Source of the DNA: Lycorma delicatula
Taxonomy: Eukaryota > Arthropoda > Insecta > Hemiptera > Fulgoridae
Direction: 5' to 3'
Length of the DNA: 64,000 bases
Assembly: GCF_047948215.1 (NCBI RefSeq)
Contig: NC_134461.1
Location: forward strand, 127,730,512-127,794,511
A program made the translations under genes and the position numbers. A model generated the notes under the pieces. It was not told the origin of the DNA, did no database searches, and worked only from the letters and a program-made list of their open reading frames with translations. This document shows, piece after piece, positions 50,211 through 60,807 of the stretch. How positions within the stretch are numbered: the stretch's first letter is position 1; every line of letters begins with the position of its first letter.

Positions 50211-52452
50211 ATAAATGTAATAAACAAAATTGTTTGAAATGCCCTGTTCAATAATAAAGCATGCATGTAAGTACTGTACTTTGTTATTTTTTTATTTATA
50301 CCTAAAATGTGTTGAATAATTTATGACCATCTGCATATTTTTGTTGTTTGTAAGCTTTTAAAGGTGGGATTGTTTTTAAAATTTGCAATACATAGAGTAA
50401 TAAGGAAGTGATACTTTATATAATTTGATTAATTAATTGCGCCATACAAACGTAACAAATATTTGTAATTTCTACGGTAGAATTTTGATAAGTTTCATTG
50501 CATCGGTGCGAAGGGATGAGGCAAGTGAAAACATTGCAAATGCAAATAATACGAATGTAGCTGTTGGAGGAGAAATGCTAATCAGAATCAGCAAATCATT
50601 TAACACAAAATTTTGGCACCAGTTACCTTGATAAACGAACTTAATAAAAATATTTCACAGTCAGTTATGTGCTGTGACGATTACCTGAAGGAATCCCTTA
50701 AACAATAAAACAAAACAAACTTATTAAAAAAATAATAATGAATTAAAGGAAAATAAATTAATGATGGTTAAAACTGAATTAACCTAACTGAAACAATCGG
50801 TTAACTGTATAACAATCAAGATCTCAAATATGCTATTAAGTGAAAGCAACCCATACATATTTTTGATAAAATTTACAAACTTATAAATTTTAAATATGAT
50901 CCAAAGTTTATGTCACATTATTATAGAATGAAAGGAAAATACAACTGATATTCCTCACTAACCATGGTTAATAAACCACTAGTTATGAGAAGATAAACCA
51001 CTAGTTATGACATTTTTTATGCAAGATTAATAATCTGTGATTAATATTCAAACTAATTGCAGATAGTAGCAAGAATGATGCAATCTATATTTCTGAATTA
51101 TTAACATAGAATTCAACCAGATATTTAAAAAAGCACAAAATCGTGAAAAAACAAATGAGTTAAAGCATAACAAGGTGAGAAATAGTAAAATTTCATTAGA
51201 ATCTACGAAGAATCAGTAAAGTAAGTATAAATGATTTGACTGAAAATTAAAATTTTGAATTTAAGTGAAGACAGGACAGGTACATCTGAGATGAGCAAGG
51301 GGAGGGGAAAGGGAAGCAAAAAATATAGCCGGACTTAAAAAAAGATTGACCGATATCTTCGTTTTCATTATCTTCTAACAAGGAAAAAATATAGTGAAGA
51401 CAAACTCAAAAGTTTTCAGCTCGGATTTTGGAACATAAACAGATTCAAAATGAATATAATTAGGAATGAAGAAAAATTATCATTTATTATGGAAATAAAG
51501 ATAAAATATAGGGTTTGAACTAATATTAATTTCAAATGTGTTAAAGAATTTCTGTTGTTAATAAATTAAATTAAATGTCTGTAATAACAGACATTTAATT
51601 TAATTTATTGTAATATTCTTTTATCTATAACTTATTTTTATCTCGTACTTGTGTTGAACTCTTTTGCTACAAAATGTAACATTTAAAAAATAATAAAAAT
51701 TATTATATTTTGTTATATAAATAAAAAACATACATAACGTATTTATACACTAATAATATCATTGAAAAACATTATTAGAACTTACAATAAAGAATTATTT
51801 AAACCAATATACAAACCTAATAACCACATAATAAAATATTTAAACAAAACATTAATAATAATAAAATAAACAATCTGTGTGGAATTTATAAAATTAAATG
51901 TAATGATTATGATGAACTTTATAGAAAAAACAAACTGATCCTTTGAAACTAGATTTCTTGTACACTATAGAAATTACAAAAATAATAAATTAAGTGTAAC
52001 TAATGTGGTAGACTTTAAACAATAAACGTTCTCTTTCTGATACTAACATACATTTAGAAATATTAGAAATTAATACATATGACATAAAATTAAATATGTT
52101 AGAAAAATATTACATATATAAAAACAAACAAAATCTCAGTTTGATAAATCATCAGTGTTTGAAAAAGATGTTCTTATAAAAACTGCAACAGACACCATTT
52201 GTATAAATTAATATGCAATTATCATTATTTAGTACTTGAATTTTTATATTTTTCTTTTAATTCAATAACAGAATTATTTCATCATGACTGAGGATTCAGG
52301 ATCCTGCGAAAATACTTTCATGGAAAATTAAGGTACGATATGTCTTATCTCAACATTCTGTACTAGGTGGTTTATTTAATAGAATTTAAATATAATTTTA
52401 CAGTCAGATAAATGATATGGATCTTAAAAAGGTTAATTTCAGTAATGTAATA
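50211..52452. other. EXO1 intron sequence, no exon seen
   Basis: AT-rich. It contains a perfect 23-bp inverted repeat at 51560-51582 / 51587-51609 with a 4-nt loop. A 64-codon open stretch at 50437 resembles nothing known. Confidence 0.45.
51560..51609. repeat. Perfect 23-bp hairpin
   Basis: AATAAATTAAATTAAATGTC... at 51560-51582 is the exact reverse complement of 51587-51609; loop AATA. Confidence 0.95.
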
Positions 52453-53148
52453 TACAGGGTGTTCCATATAAAACGCAGCCCAACCTTATATTGGTAAGTA
52501 TTGAAATAAAAAGGCATGTGTAAACATAATTTTTATTATTACCATCCATTTAGAGTAAATGTAGGAAGTGGCCGCCATCTTCTTGAATACAAGCTTCAAT
52601 TCTTTTTACAGCGTTTCTTGCAACTTTTTTCAAAGTTTGTGGCTGGATATTTAATACAGTTGATTTCAACAAATTAATTTCAGCAGACAAACGTCTGATC
52701 GATTTATTTGGCGAGGCGAGTAATCGGTCTTTGATTTCAGTGACTGTATCTGTATTCAACGCTGACGCAGATCTTTTGTGTTCCTTGTTATTAACAGAAC
52801 CGGTCTCTCTAAATTTTGCAACTAACCTTAATACTGATGTTTTGTTAGGAGCTGGTTTATCTGGGTACTTATGGCGAAACAAATCTTGCACAGCAACCAC
52901 TGATTTCGTACTGAAGTACGACTCGACGATGAAAACACGTTCATCTAGCGAAAACACCATCTTGTCTCTAGCGAAACACTGAACGTTATGATTGCATTGT
53001 TGTTTCTATCGGTAGTGTTCTACTGCGTCGCCGCGATGCACAGACGTTGGACGAGTCCATTTCAGAAACGAGTAGAGGAGTAAGCTTGACTTTTGAAATT
53101 TCATGGATGAGTGATTGATGGGTTGCGTTTTATATGGGACACCCTGTA
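52453..53148 (-). mobile_element. Internally deleted mariner-superfamily element (E) with an intact HTH-only ORF
   Basis: Terminal repeats CAGGGTGTTCCATATAAAAC and CAGGGTGTCCCATATAAAAC, TA at both ends; 696 bp. It is a deletion derivative of the family of element D: the outer ends match D closely and the middle is missing. The minus-strand frame 52550-52960 is open for 136 codons. It encodes the whole helix-turn-helix region ('MVFSLDERVFIVESYFSTKS' ... 'SPNKSIRRLSAEINL') fused in frame to 'NIQPQTLKKVARNAVKRIEA'. The catalytic domain is gone. Confidence 0.9.
52550..52960 (-). CDS. HTH-only transposase-derived ORF of element E
   Basis: 136 residues from ATG at 52960. Residues 1-90 contain two helix-turn-helix units, typical DNA-binding halves of mariner-superfamily transposases. 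The deletion at about residue 91 joins a short tail that is the antisense-side 3' end of the transposon frame. No catalytic Asp residues. If expressed it could bind the terminal repeats without cutting; this is inference, and the frame may be open only because the copy is young. Confidence 0.45.
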   Translation of the reverse strand: MVFSLDERVFIVESYFSTKSVVAVQDLFRHKYPDKPAPNKTSVLRLVAKFRETGSVNNKEHKRSASALNTDTVTEIKDRLLASPNKSIRRLSAEINLLKSTVLNIQPQTLKKVARNAVKRIEACIQEDGGHFLHLL

Positions 53149-53734
53149 TTTATATATAGTTTACATGTACAAAAGCAACAAGGACGTACAGTTATATTTG
53201 CTGTTACCAGCAATCAGACACAAAATTAACACCTGTGTTTAATTTAAGAAAAAAACAAAAAAATTCATTAAATGATTTTATGACAGGTTACAAGAATAAA
53301 ATTTTATTTTATGGATTCAATAAGATTAGTTTCTATCACTAGTGATTTCATCATTGATCAACCAAAAAATGAAAAGAAACAGTAAAAATTACAGGCTGCA
53401 GTTTTCAATTTCTTTTTACTGAGCAGTTCTCAAAGCTGAGCATATGCAACATTTTATGTTTCTGCTACTCAGATCTCACCATTCATCACAGTTACTGCTC
53501 TTAAAAACTAATAAAAAAAAGCCCTGTACAAATTCAAGTACGAGTTCCATTCCTACATCTGATCTTTCTAGACATCTCATCATTACGACAGCACCTATAA
53601 TATAATTCAGACCTGCCAGATCCCTTACCATGACAAGGTTACATTATCTCTACAGAAAGTAATATATATAAAACAGTATGCATGTAGAAAAAACACAATA
53701 AACAAAACAAAATAAAAAAAATCACTGAACCTAC
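53149..53734. other. EXO1 intron sequence, no feature seen
   Basis: Part of the intron between the last two visible EXO1 exons. Confidence 0.5.
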
Positions 53735-54428
53735 CTGTGAATATGCATCAGGTACTGGATCTCTTAATAAACTAAAACAAGGAGATATTTTAGTTTCAAC
53801 TGAATTCATTTTAAATGGATTGCATACTTTCTTCTTTTCAACAGATGGAGGTTCCAGGGAACTAACTGATGCAGAATCACTAATCTCTAATAAACATTTT
53901 TCATTATCATCAACACAATTTTTTTCCTCAGCTTTAAAAGTAATGTCATCTTTGTCAGTAATATTTCTTGATAACTTTCCAGGAATTTGAAAATCACTAT
54001 TAACAGACTTTGGTCCAAGAAGTTTTGCCTTAAGATAACCAAATTTTTCATAAAATTGTTTTTTCCATTTAAATAACGAATTCGATTTGCTAAGAGTCTG
54101 AGAATTTGAGGAATTTGAAGCAGTTTCACTTCCCAAAGAATTCTGACTAGAAGTAAATGATAAATTATTTTCATCATCATTATTGACTAAATCAGTACTA
54201 TTATTTAACAAACTTTCAGGTAGCTCTAAAACAATATTTTCAATATCATCATTTGTGCAATTTTTTTTAGGAGAAAATTTAATTTCAGTCTCAACTTTAT
54301 CTCTTAATTTGTTACTTAGGTCTCTTAATTTAGTATCCTTTTCTTTTTCTTCATTTAAAATATTGTCACATGTAGCATTTTTAGTTTCACATTTAAGTTC
54401 TTCACTTGTATTAGGACTATTAAAATAT
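53735..54428 (-). CDS. EXO1: Exonuclease 1, long C-terminal exon
   Basis: 694 nt; acceptor TTTGTTTCAG before ATATTTTAATAG, donor CACAG|GTAGGT. Encodes 231 residues, acidic and Ser/Asn-rich and probably disordered, as in the EXO1 tail. It starts with 'YFNSPNTSEELK', which completes the 'FSRYF' motif begun in the preceding exon. Later it has 'SNSLFKWKKQFYEKFGYLK' and 'KISPCFSLLRDPVPDAYSQ'. Coding frame is unbroken and phase fits both neighbours. EXO1 is a 5'-3' exonuclease and flap nuclease of mismatch repair and recombination; this exon belongs to its regulatory tail, not its catalytic domain. Confidence 0.65.
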
Positions 54429-55179
54429 CTGAAACAAAAATTAATTTACAATTACTATCTTCATATAAAATATTAATGAAGTCTTGTGAGCAAAAAAAAA
54501 CAGAACTCAATTAAGAGATCTTAAAACACGTGATTACTTTATTATTTTTTCCCCTATTAGTAACAAGTCTGGTAAAGTTCTCTGATTAGCACCCCAATCT
54601 TACAAAAAAATATTAATTTTTTGAATTTACAGCCATGATACACCATTTAATTTGTCATAATATAATTCATCAATATTGTTATTCTTTCCTGCAAATCAAT
54701 TCTTCTCATGTCAGGCTTCAGACCATTGACCTTCGTATTGTAATCCTACGATCTTAATAAAATAATTTCTTTTCTTTATTTTCAGATCTTCCTAAACAAA
54801 AACTATCTAGTTTCTTCCATATCATGTTTTAGACTTATCAAAGACTTTCTTCATATATAAGTTAAATACATAGTGTTCTTTCATTTGGGACTCTTTACAC
54901 AAAAAATAGATAATCAAATCCCCTTACCCTAGCCTGTTAATTTAATATCCTAAACACACTTTTTCTTATAGTAATATTTCACCAAAATCAATACCTATGT
55001 CTTTTCTAGAATACTTCTTAAAAACTTCATTTTTATTGTCTGTAATTTATTATTTTATCTTATAATTGCTCATGATTGTAGGTCATATAATTAAAAAAGC
55101 TGATAATACAGTTGTAGGACTTTCTTGTCATATGGGTTTTTCTGACACATGGACATACACAATTTAATTTAAAATATTT
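54429..55179. other. EXO1 intron sequence, no feature seen
   Basis: AT-rich, unassigned. Confidence 0.45.
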
Positions 55180-55716
55180 ATCGTCACCACATAGCAGACA
55201 ACTTCAACAGCTGTAAATCAGTGCTACATTAGCACTCTTTGTGATGAGAGGGGGCACTATTGACACAGAAGACCCATTTAGCCACTAGTTTATTTAGATA
55301 ATTTTTTGGTGTGTAGATGCGATTTTGCAAAAAAAATTTTTTTCAAATATTATTTTTTGATTAACAAATGTGCCTAAGAAAAATAAGACTTTAATTAGGC
55401 AAAATCTCAAGATACTGAGGGTGACCCTGCTCTATAGTCTCACCCCCTTGATCATTTAAGTTAAAAATTTAATGGCATCAATGCCTCCATACAAATAAGT
55501 AATCTGACCAAGTTGATGAAAATCGGTCCAAAATTCTGGAGGTATAAGAATGCAAGACTGAATACACACATACAAACATTTGGAAAATTTCCAACCAGTT
55601 TTTTGGGTTTTAGGTGTCAAATCATTAAGATTTGGTGAAAACCATATATGCCCAAATTGGACTGATTACAATACTTTCTCTTCTAAAGCTATAGCACTAG
55701 ATGGAAAAGTAAAAGG
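55180..55716 (+). repeat. Repeat X, complete copy
   Basis: About 540 bp, matching 41730-42021 plus 43357-43589. The uninterrupted junction ATGCCTCCATACAAATAAGT here shows the site before mariner D inserted in the other copy. Non-coding; class unknown. Confidence 0.75.
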
Positions 55717-56046
55717 GCATACAAGGGCTATTCTAAAAATTCACTTCTGACCGGCCGTTAAAATTTCAGTTGCCAGTTATAACATATATTACTTGGTAAT
55801 AACCACCAGAAATATATAACCACATCCACGTGCCTCTATTAAGTCAGTTCTGGTAAAACAGCATGAATTAAACACGGAACCTGTCTTTCAATTACACCAA
55901 ATTAGGTGTAATAGTATTTTTAAATTACAAATAGAAAAACACAGTACCAGTAAGATATACCAATAATTTAATAATGCTTGAGGAACAATACTCTGAGAGA
56001 TTAATTCTGAAATCTGGAGAGCAGCATGCAGGCTAGATAACATATG

Positions 56047-56455
56047 TACAAGGGTCGTCCAGAATGTAAAGAACATTTAACCTTGACACATGTGTCCAGT
56101 CCCACAATTGTGGACATTATTGAACTTACTCCACTACAAGAGCTCAGAGCTAAAGTGCAATGCTGTATGGATGTTTGTGTTTTTTACATGCTTTCAAAAT
56201 GTGTGACAATATAGAAGCCAAATAGAAAGCACATAGTGTTATTCAGTTTTTGATTGTGAAAATATTTCAGCCTGAGCTGAAAGACGTTGTCAATGAATGG
56301 TCGAAGAACTTGGCAGAAGTATACTATAAACTTGTATAGTCAGTATTGCTAAAATGTAGTCTAAAGGTTCCTTTAAATACAGAATAGAATTTTTTTAATT
56401 CTTATCTTGATTTCTTTAAATCAAAATGTTCTTTACTTTCTGGACAATCCTTGTA
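56047..56455 (+). mobile_element. Short mariner derivative (MITE-like, F)
   Basis: Terminal repeats CAAGGGTCGTCCAGAATGTA and CAAGGATTGTCCAGAAAGTA with TA at both ends; 409 bp. Inside, a damaged mariner start reads 'MCDNIEAK' then 'AHSVIQFLIVKIFQPE' and 'VVNEWSKNLAEVYYKLV'. The ends resemble element A (GTAAAGAAC core), so it is a related, more strongly deleted family member. Confidence 0.85.
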
Positions 56456-56939
56456 TTAAATAAAATATTTTTTTCCTTTTTTTAACCAGTGAATCAGAAG
56501 TAAATTTTGAAGTAGCTTTTTATACTTCAGATATTTCCTTTACCCAAATTAAACTTCAAATACTCCAACACAGCCTTCCTGCTACTTGCACTTTACTACT
56601 TATTTCCGGAATACTTAAATTTTAAACTAAATGATTTCTAATAAACGCTCGATTGCTTTTTCCATCATTGAATATTTGTTACATAATATTACATTTGAAA
56701 GAACCAACTACATATATTGAATTTTATTTTTGACTAAAACAGTTTCTAGAAAACTTAAATTGCATTCTTTAATATTTCTTAAATTAAAAAGAAGTATACC
56801 CCTATTATTTATGTCTGTTTTTAGTCAACCAAATGATATAAAATTAACAAAGAGAGAAATCTGATTTTATGTTATAAAAATGTGGCTTTACCTATTACTT
56901 ACAAAATTAGAAAAAAGAAAATTGTTCCATTCCACTTGT

Positions 56940-57412
56940 GCTGTCGGGTGCTCTTACCTAGCGTGAGGGCTAAGGCTCTTTGACAAACTTTTTTATTTAT
57001 ATGTTATTCAATTTAATCATTTTCATTGGTTAACTGGCATTTCTCCCGCCACCACCCCATTCGGTCGCCCTAGAGCATATGACCAAATGTTCATGCCAAA
57101 AACGGCTACTGTGCCTCAAAAACAGTTTAGCGACTGATAATCTAATAGCTCCTAGTGAGGTTACCTAACACCGTGAATAGACTAAGCGAGGTGCCATACA
57201 CCACCTGCTTACGTGTCCCAACCACTTACTTGTCATACAATAAAACTAAATCAGGTAGGCGTACACCTTGTTATTATATTAAAAGGGCAGTAATTTCCTG
57301 TCACGCCTCAGTTGCTGAATGCCAGCTAGTACCTGTCCACCATTCAAAGCACTTGGAACTTTATCTGGCCATTATTTCTGGATCAGCTTCCCACAGTAAT
57401 ACAAATGATTAA
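56940..57412. repeat. Less AT-rich unclassified block, probably a mobile-element fragment
   Basis: Base composition differs from its surroundings, with runs such as GGGTGCTCTTACCTAGCG and CCCGCCACCACCCCATTC. An 85-codon open stretch (57155) is not recognised. It lacks visible terminal repeats. It could be an LTR or another element's non-coding part. Confidence 0.4.
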
Positions 57413-58260
57413 TAATAATCAATAAAAATAATTAATACAAAATGATGAGCTCTTTGAATTCATTTAAAAAGAGGGAATTTTATTGCATGAACTTACAAAA
57501 AGACCAAGTAACCATTTATTGAGCATCCAGTAAATAGTTTTTCTAATAGGATGGTGCTAATTTGGTAGTAGAAGTAAGCACATAGGATAAAACCTTTAAA
57601 GAAAATTAAAGAATTGAAAAATCAAAACAGATGTAGGAAGTATACTGAAGCAAGATTGAAGGAAAACAGAAAGGAATGAATAAATGTATCGAATTAAATA
57701 GCCAATGACAAAAAAAAATCAAAAGAGGAGAAATGATTTTTTAGAGAAATTTTTAAAATTCTATTAAACTGAATGTGAAGGAAAAAATCAAATTGATTTT
57801 GCTAAAAATCATTCCATTTTAAAAATATAGATGAATATTTTGAATGCAATAAATATTCCTGTAACAGAAAGATGTAAAAGAATTATAAATTGTCAATAAA
57901 CAGACTGATTTTTTTACAGAGAATCTAAATTAAAAAACACAACCTTTATTTTTAAAGGCAACAAACTATACGATGACCAAGCAATTTCAACCAGGTTAAT
58001 TCTAAAATAATCATGGCATTAGTTTAATTTTCCTTTTTAATTAGGTTTACACACATACACTGAATGCTTGCACATATGTACACAAACACACACATTTATT
58101 ATATAAATTTTTAATCTTACAAATTTTATATTGTGTTCATATTATTTTTTTTTAAAGTTTCAGAATAAAAACAGAGAACATGTTACTCTGTGTACTACTT
58201 TCATTTTATAATGATTATGTATTTTTTAAATTATATAAATTAACTGTAATAACTTCTGAC
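57413..58260. other. EXO1 intron sequence, no feature seen
   Basis: AT-rich. A poly-T and CACA-rich stretch lies near 58050-58150. Confidence 0.45.
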
Positions 58261-58501
58261 CTGCTAAAAACTGTGCAATTGTCATCTATGGTAGTATTTC
58301 GTTTTCGTTTAAATCTGTTTGTAATAGGTACATTCTGTTTATTCTTATTTGAGAGCTCAGGTGATAAATGCCCATTATTAGAAAAGTTTGTTTCTGACTC
58401 TTCAACAATCATCATTCCATCTTCTTGCAGACGTGCTTTTTTATTTGGTGGGCAATCTGGTTCGTCACATTCCATTAAAATTTCTTCAAGTCTTGAATCA
58501 T
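58261..58501 (-). CDS. EXO1: Exonuclease 1, exon carrying the first half of a MIP-box-like motif
   Basis: 241 nt; acceptor TTTTTTAG before ATGATTC; donor AGCAG|GTCAGA, unusual in having C at +3. Encodes 'DDSRLEEILMECDEPDCPPN', 'KKARLQEDGMMIVEE', then 'ITNRFKRKRNTTIDDN' and 'CTVFSR'. The run 'NRFKRKR...VFSRYF' parallels 'NKFATFLQRKN...TRSRFF' of human EXO1, whose SRFF is the MLH1-interacting (MIP) box. The phases of all four exons agree. Confidence 0.65.
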
Positions 58502-60340
58502 CTAAAAAATAAGAGTAATAAGAAAAAGGCAAGAAAATAACATAAAGCAATATGAAATGAATCACAATTCAGTACGGTTGTTAAGATATGAAATCAAGTT
58601 TATTTCTTCTTTATTCTTGAAAGAGTCCTGTAACCCTGTAATTTTATTTTTGTCATAATATAGATTTCGTGATATGTATTCTACTGTTTAGTCCAGTCCA
58701 GATTTGAAACACATTCATTCATGAAGCATTCAAATCAGCAACATTCATTTCATTTCAAATATGATATAATATCCAAGTATAACTAATCTATTTTAAAATT
58801 AAAATATGTGTGTTAACTTTATTTATAAAGGAAATCAAAGGGCACAGATCTTCTAAATATTCTTCTTATTTAAATGTTATAGAAATAAATATCTTAGAAT
58901 ATGTTTTCTATATTCATTTAAAGAATTAGCATTCGGTACATTGAATTAACCACACAAATGAGCTTGGCTCATTTGCGTGGCTTTGAGATTTGTGCAGTTG
59001 TTAAATGAACTCTGTACAATAATCAGTTATATTTTACGTAAACCATCAGAAAGATCACAAACACCAGCACCTTTTATTCTTATCTAACAGATACTGATAG
59101 AATTAAAAATAATTACAAATGAAATTATGTGAGATGTTCAAAAAGTAATATCTATTTCAAATCAACTACCATCAATACTATTTGACTTTTTCTGCCTAGC
59201 AGTGATGGAAATATGGTTATTCCTACATCACATACACCATTTAGTCTCACTGTGAGTTTTCAGTCCAGTGTGATCTTATATTAAGATGATGTACCCTTGA
59301 TAGATAATGTCAAAATAAGCTTATGTCTAAAAAAATATGTATGATAAGGAAAAAACCTCACAAGATTCATCTTTGAAAGAAAACCGGTCTTATCAACAGC
59401 AAATGGTTTTAAATTTCTGTTGACAGTGCTCACCAAATTATGTAAGATAAATTAAATTTCATTCTCTGACATGACAACATGCATTTCTGTGACCAGCATG
59501 TCGCAAGGCATGCAATCTCTCTTTTGCAATCATACTGATGGAAAACTATAACTCATTCACAATACAGCCCTACTATCATCCAGAATGACTCTTATTAATC
59601 TAAGAGTTTCAATTATTATTCATTTTTCAATTCGTGAACATAATTAAAAGAGTAATTTTAACAGATAAAAATCAATGATAAGGTACATGAGATCTTAAAA
59701 TTATAATTTAAAAATTAGGAAGAAAACTCTATTACCCAGAAAAAAGCAATTTGTCTAATTACTACCATAAAAATTTTAATCTTTAAAAATTATTAAATTA
59801 AAGAAATGAAAAATTATATATTCAAATAACAAAAGATCTCAGCCACTAAGTATATTCATATTAAATGTGATGAAAGTTTTTTGTGATAAAAACTTTCACG
59901 TTTTATGTTATTACTGAGACAAGGCTTCTTATCAGTATCACACTAGCTAAAACAAATATTAAATTAGGCTTAACATATAATATCAATATTTATGATTACC
60001 ATAATAAAAGAAAAGAACAGTACTGAAAAATCCTGTAAGAGGTGAAAAATACCACAAACTTACGGTATTCAGAATTTACCGTCAGACGATGGATAAAATA
60101 CAGAACTTCATCTATTTTACTGTTAACTAAAAGAATCTATATGCTAATTTAAGAAATATATCCTAACATTTATAATCTCAAACATTTACAAAACTGCTGA
60201 CTGATGGCATTAGTCTTCAATTAATGATCAGATTGTAATCAAAGTAATTGAAATAAAAAAGAGGAAAAAGGTCTAATATTTGATTTTGGGGACTTTTTTA
60301 AACATTTCAGTTTAAATAAAATTTATTAATAAAATAAATG
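58502..60340. other. EXO1 intron sequence
   Basis: No exon recognised. A single mariner-like end (GATGTTCAAAAAGTAATATC near 59137), resembling element B, has no visible partner. A small hairpin lies near 58953-58983. Confidence 0.4.
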
Positions 60341-60410
60341 CTAGCCTCAGTAGTGGAATTGGTAATATCTCAGTCATCCAATCAATAGATGCAAGATTCA
60401 AATTCCAGTC
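60341..60410 (+). repeat. tRNA-like sequence (decayed SINE head)
   Basis: An A-box-like TAGTGGAATTGGTAA and a B-box-like AGATTCAAATTCC lie about 35 nt apart on the plus strand, as in tRNA-derived SINE heads. There is no clear cloverleaf and no copy of the common SINE body after it. Confidence 0.45.
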
Positions 60411-60623
60411 ATGTTCAGTCATTTTACATAAAATTCAAAATTTTCATAAAAATTCTCAAACACGAGCTTAGAGTTAATGCGGCGAATTAATAATCTTAAA
60501 AAAAAATTAAATACAAAGTAAAATAAAAAATTTACAATTATGTAAAAGTTTACATAAACTTAATTGCCAAATGTTAAATGGTTCTGATTAACAAAACATA
60601 GATGTTACTAAATGATAACTTAC

Positions 60624-60807
60624 CAACAACAGAAGGAGCTACAGGCAATATACTATCAGTCTTTTTTATACACTGTTTTCCAGCAGTTGAAGGTGGACGC
60701 TGTGCTTTTATGTTTCGAGGAGGAGGTGGCAATGTTGGTTTAAAATCAGCTGACCAAATACTGGGATGATTGCACCATAATCTTTTCCATGTTTTGCTTT
60801 TTGTAGG
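60624..60807 (-). CDS. EXO1: Exonuclease 1, first visible exon
   Basis: 184 nt; acceptor GTTTCACAG before CCTACAAAAAGC, donor TGTTG|GTAAGT. Encodes 'PTKSKTWKRLWCNHPSIWSA' then 'DFKPTLPPPPRNIKAQRPPS'. The 'W......SIW....P' pattern fits the segment just after the nuclease domain of EXO1 ('SHSWDD ... SSIWHRNYSP' in human, as recalled). Everything upstream, including the XPG-N and XPG-I nuclease domains, is outside the recognisable part of the window. The whole visible tail is 437 codons. Confidence 0.65.

Noticed and set aside
59130..59160. A mariner-like end (GATGTTCAAAAAGTAATATC)
   Set aside because: No matching inverted end or transposase remnant found nearby; noted only as a possible fragment.
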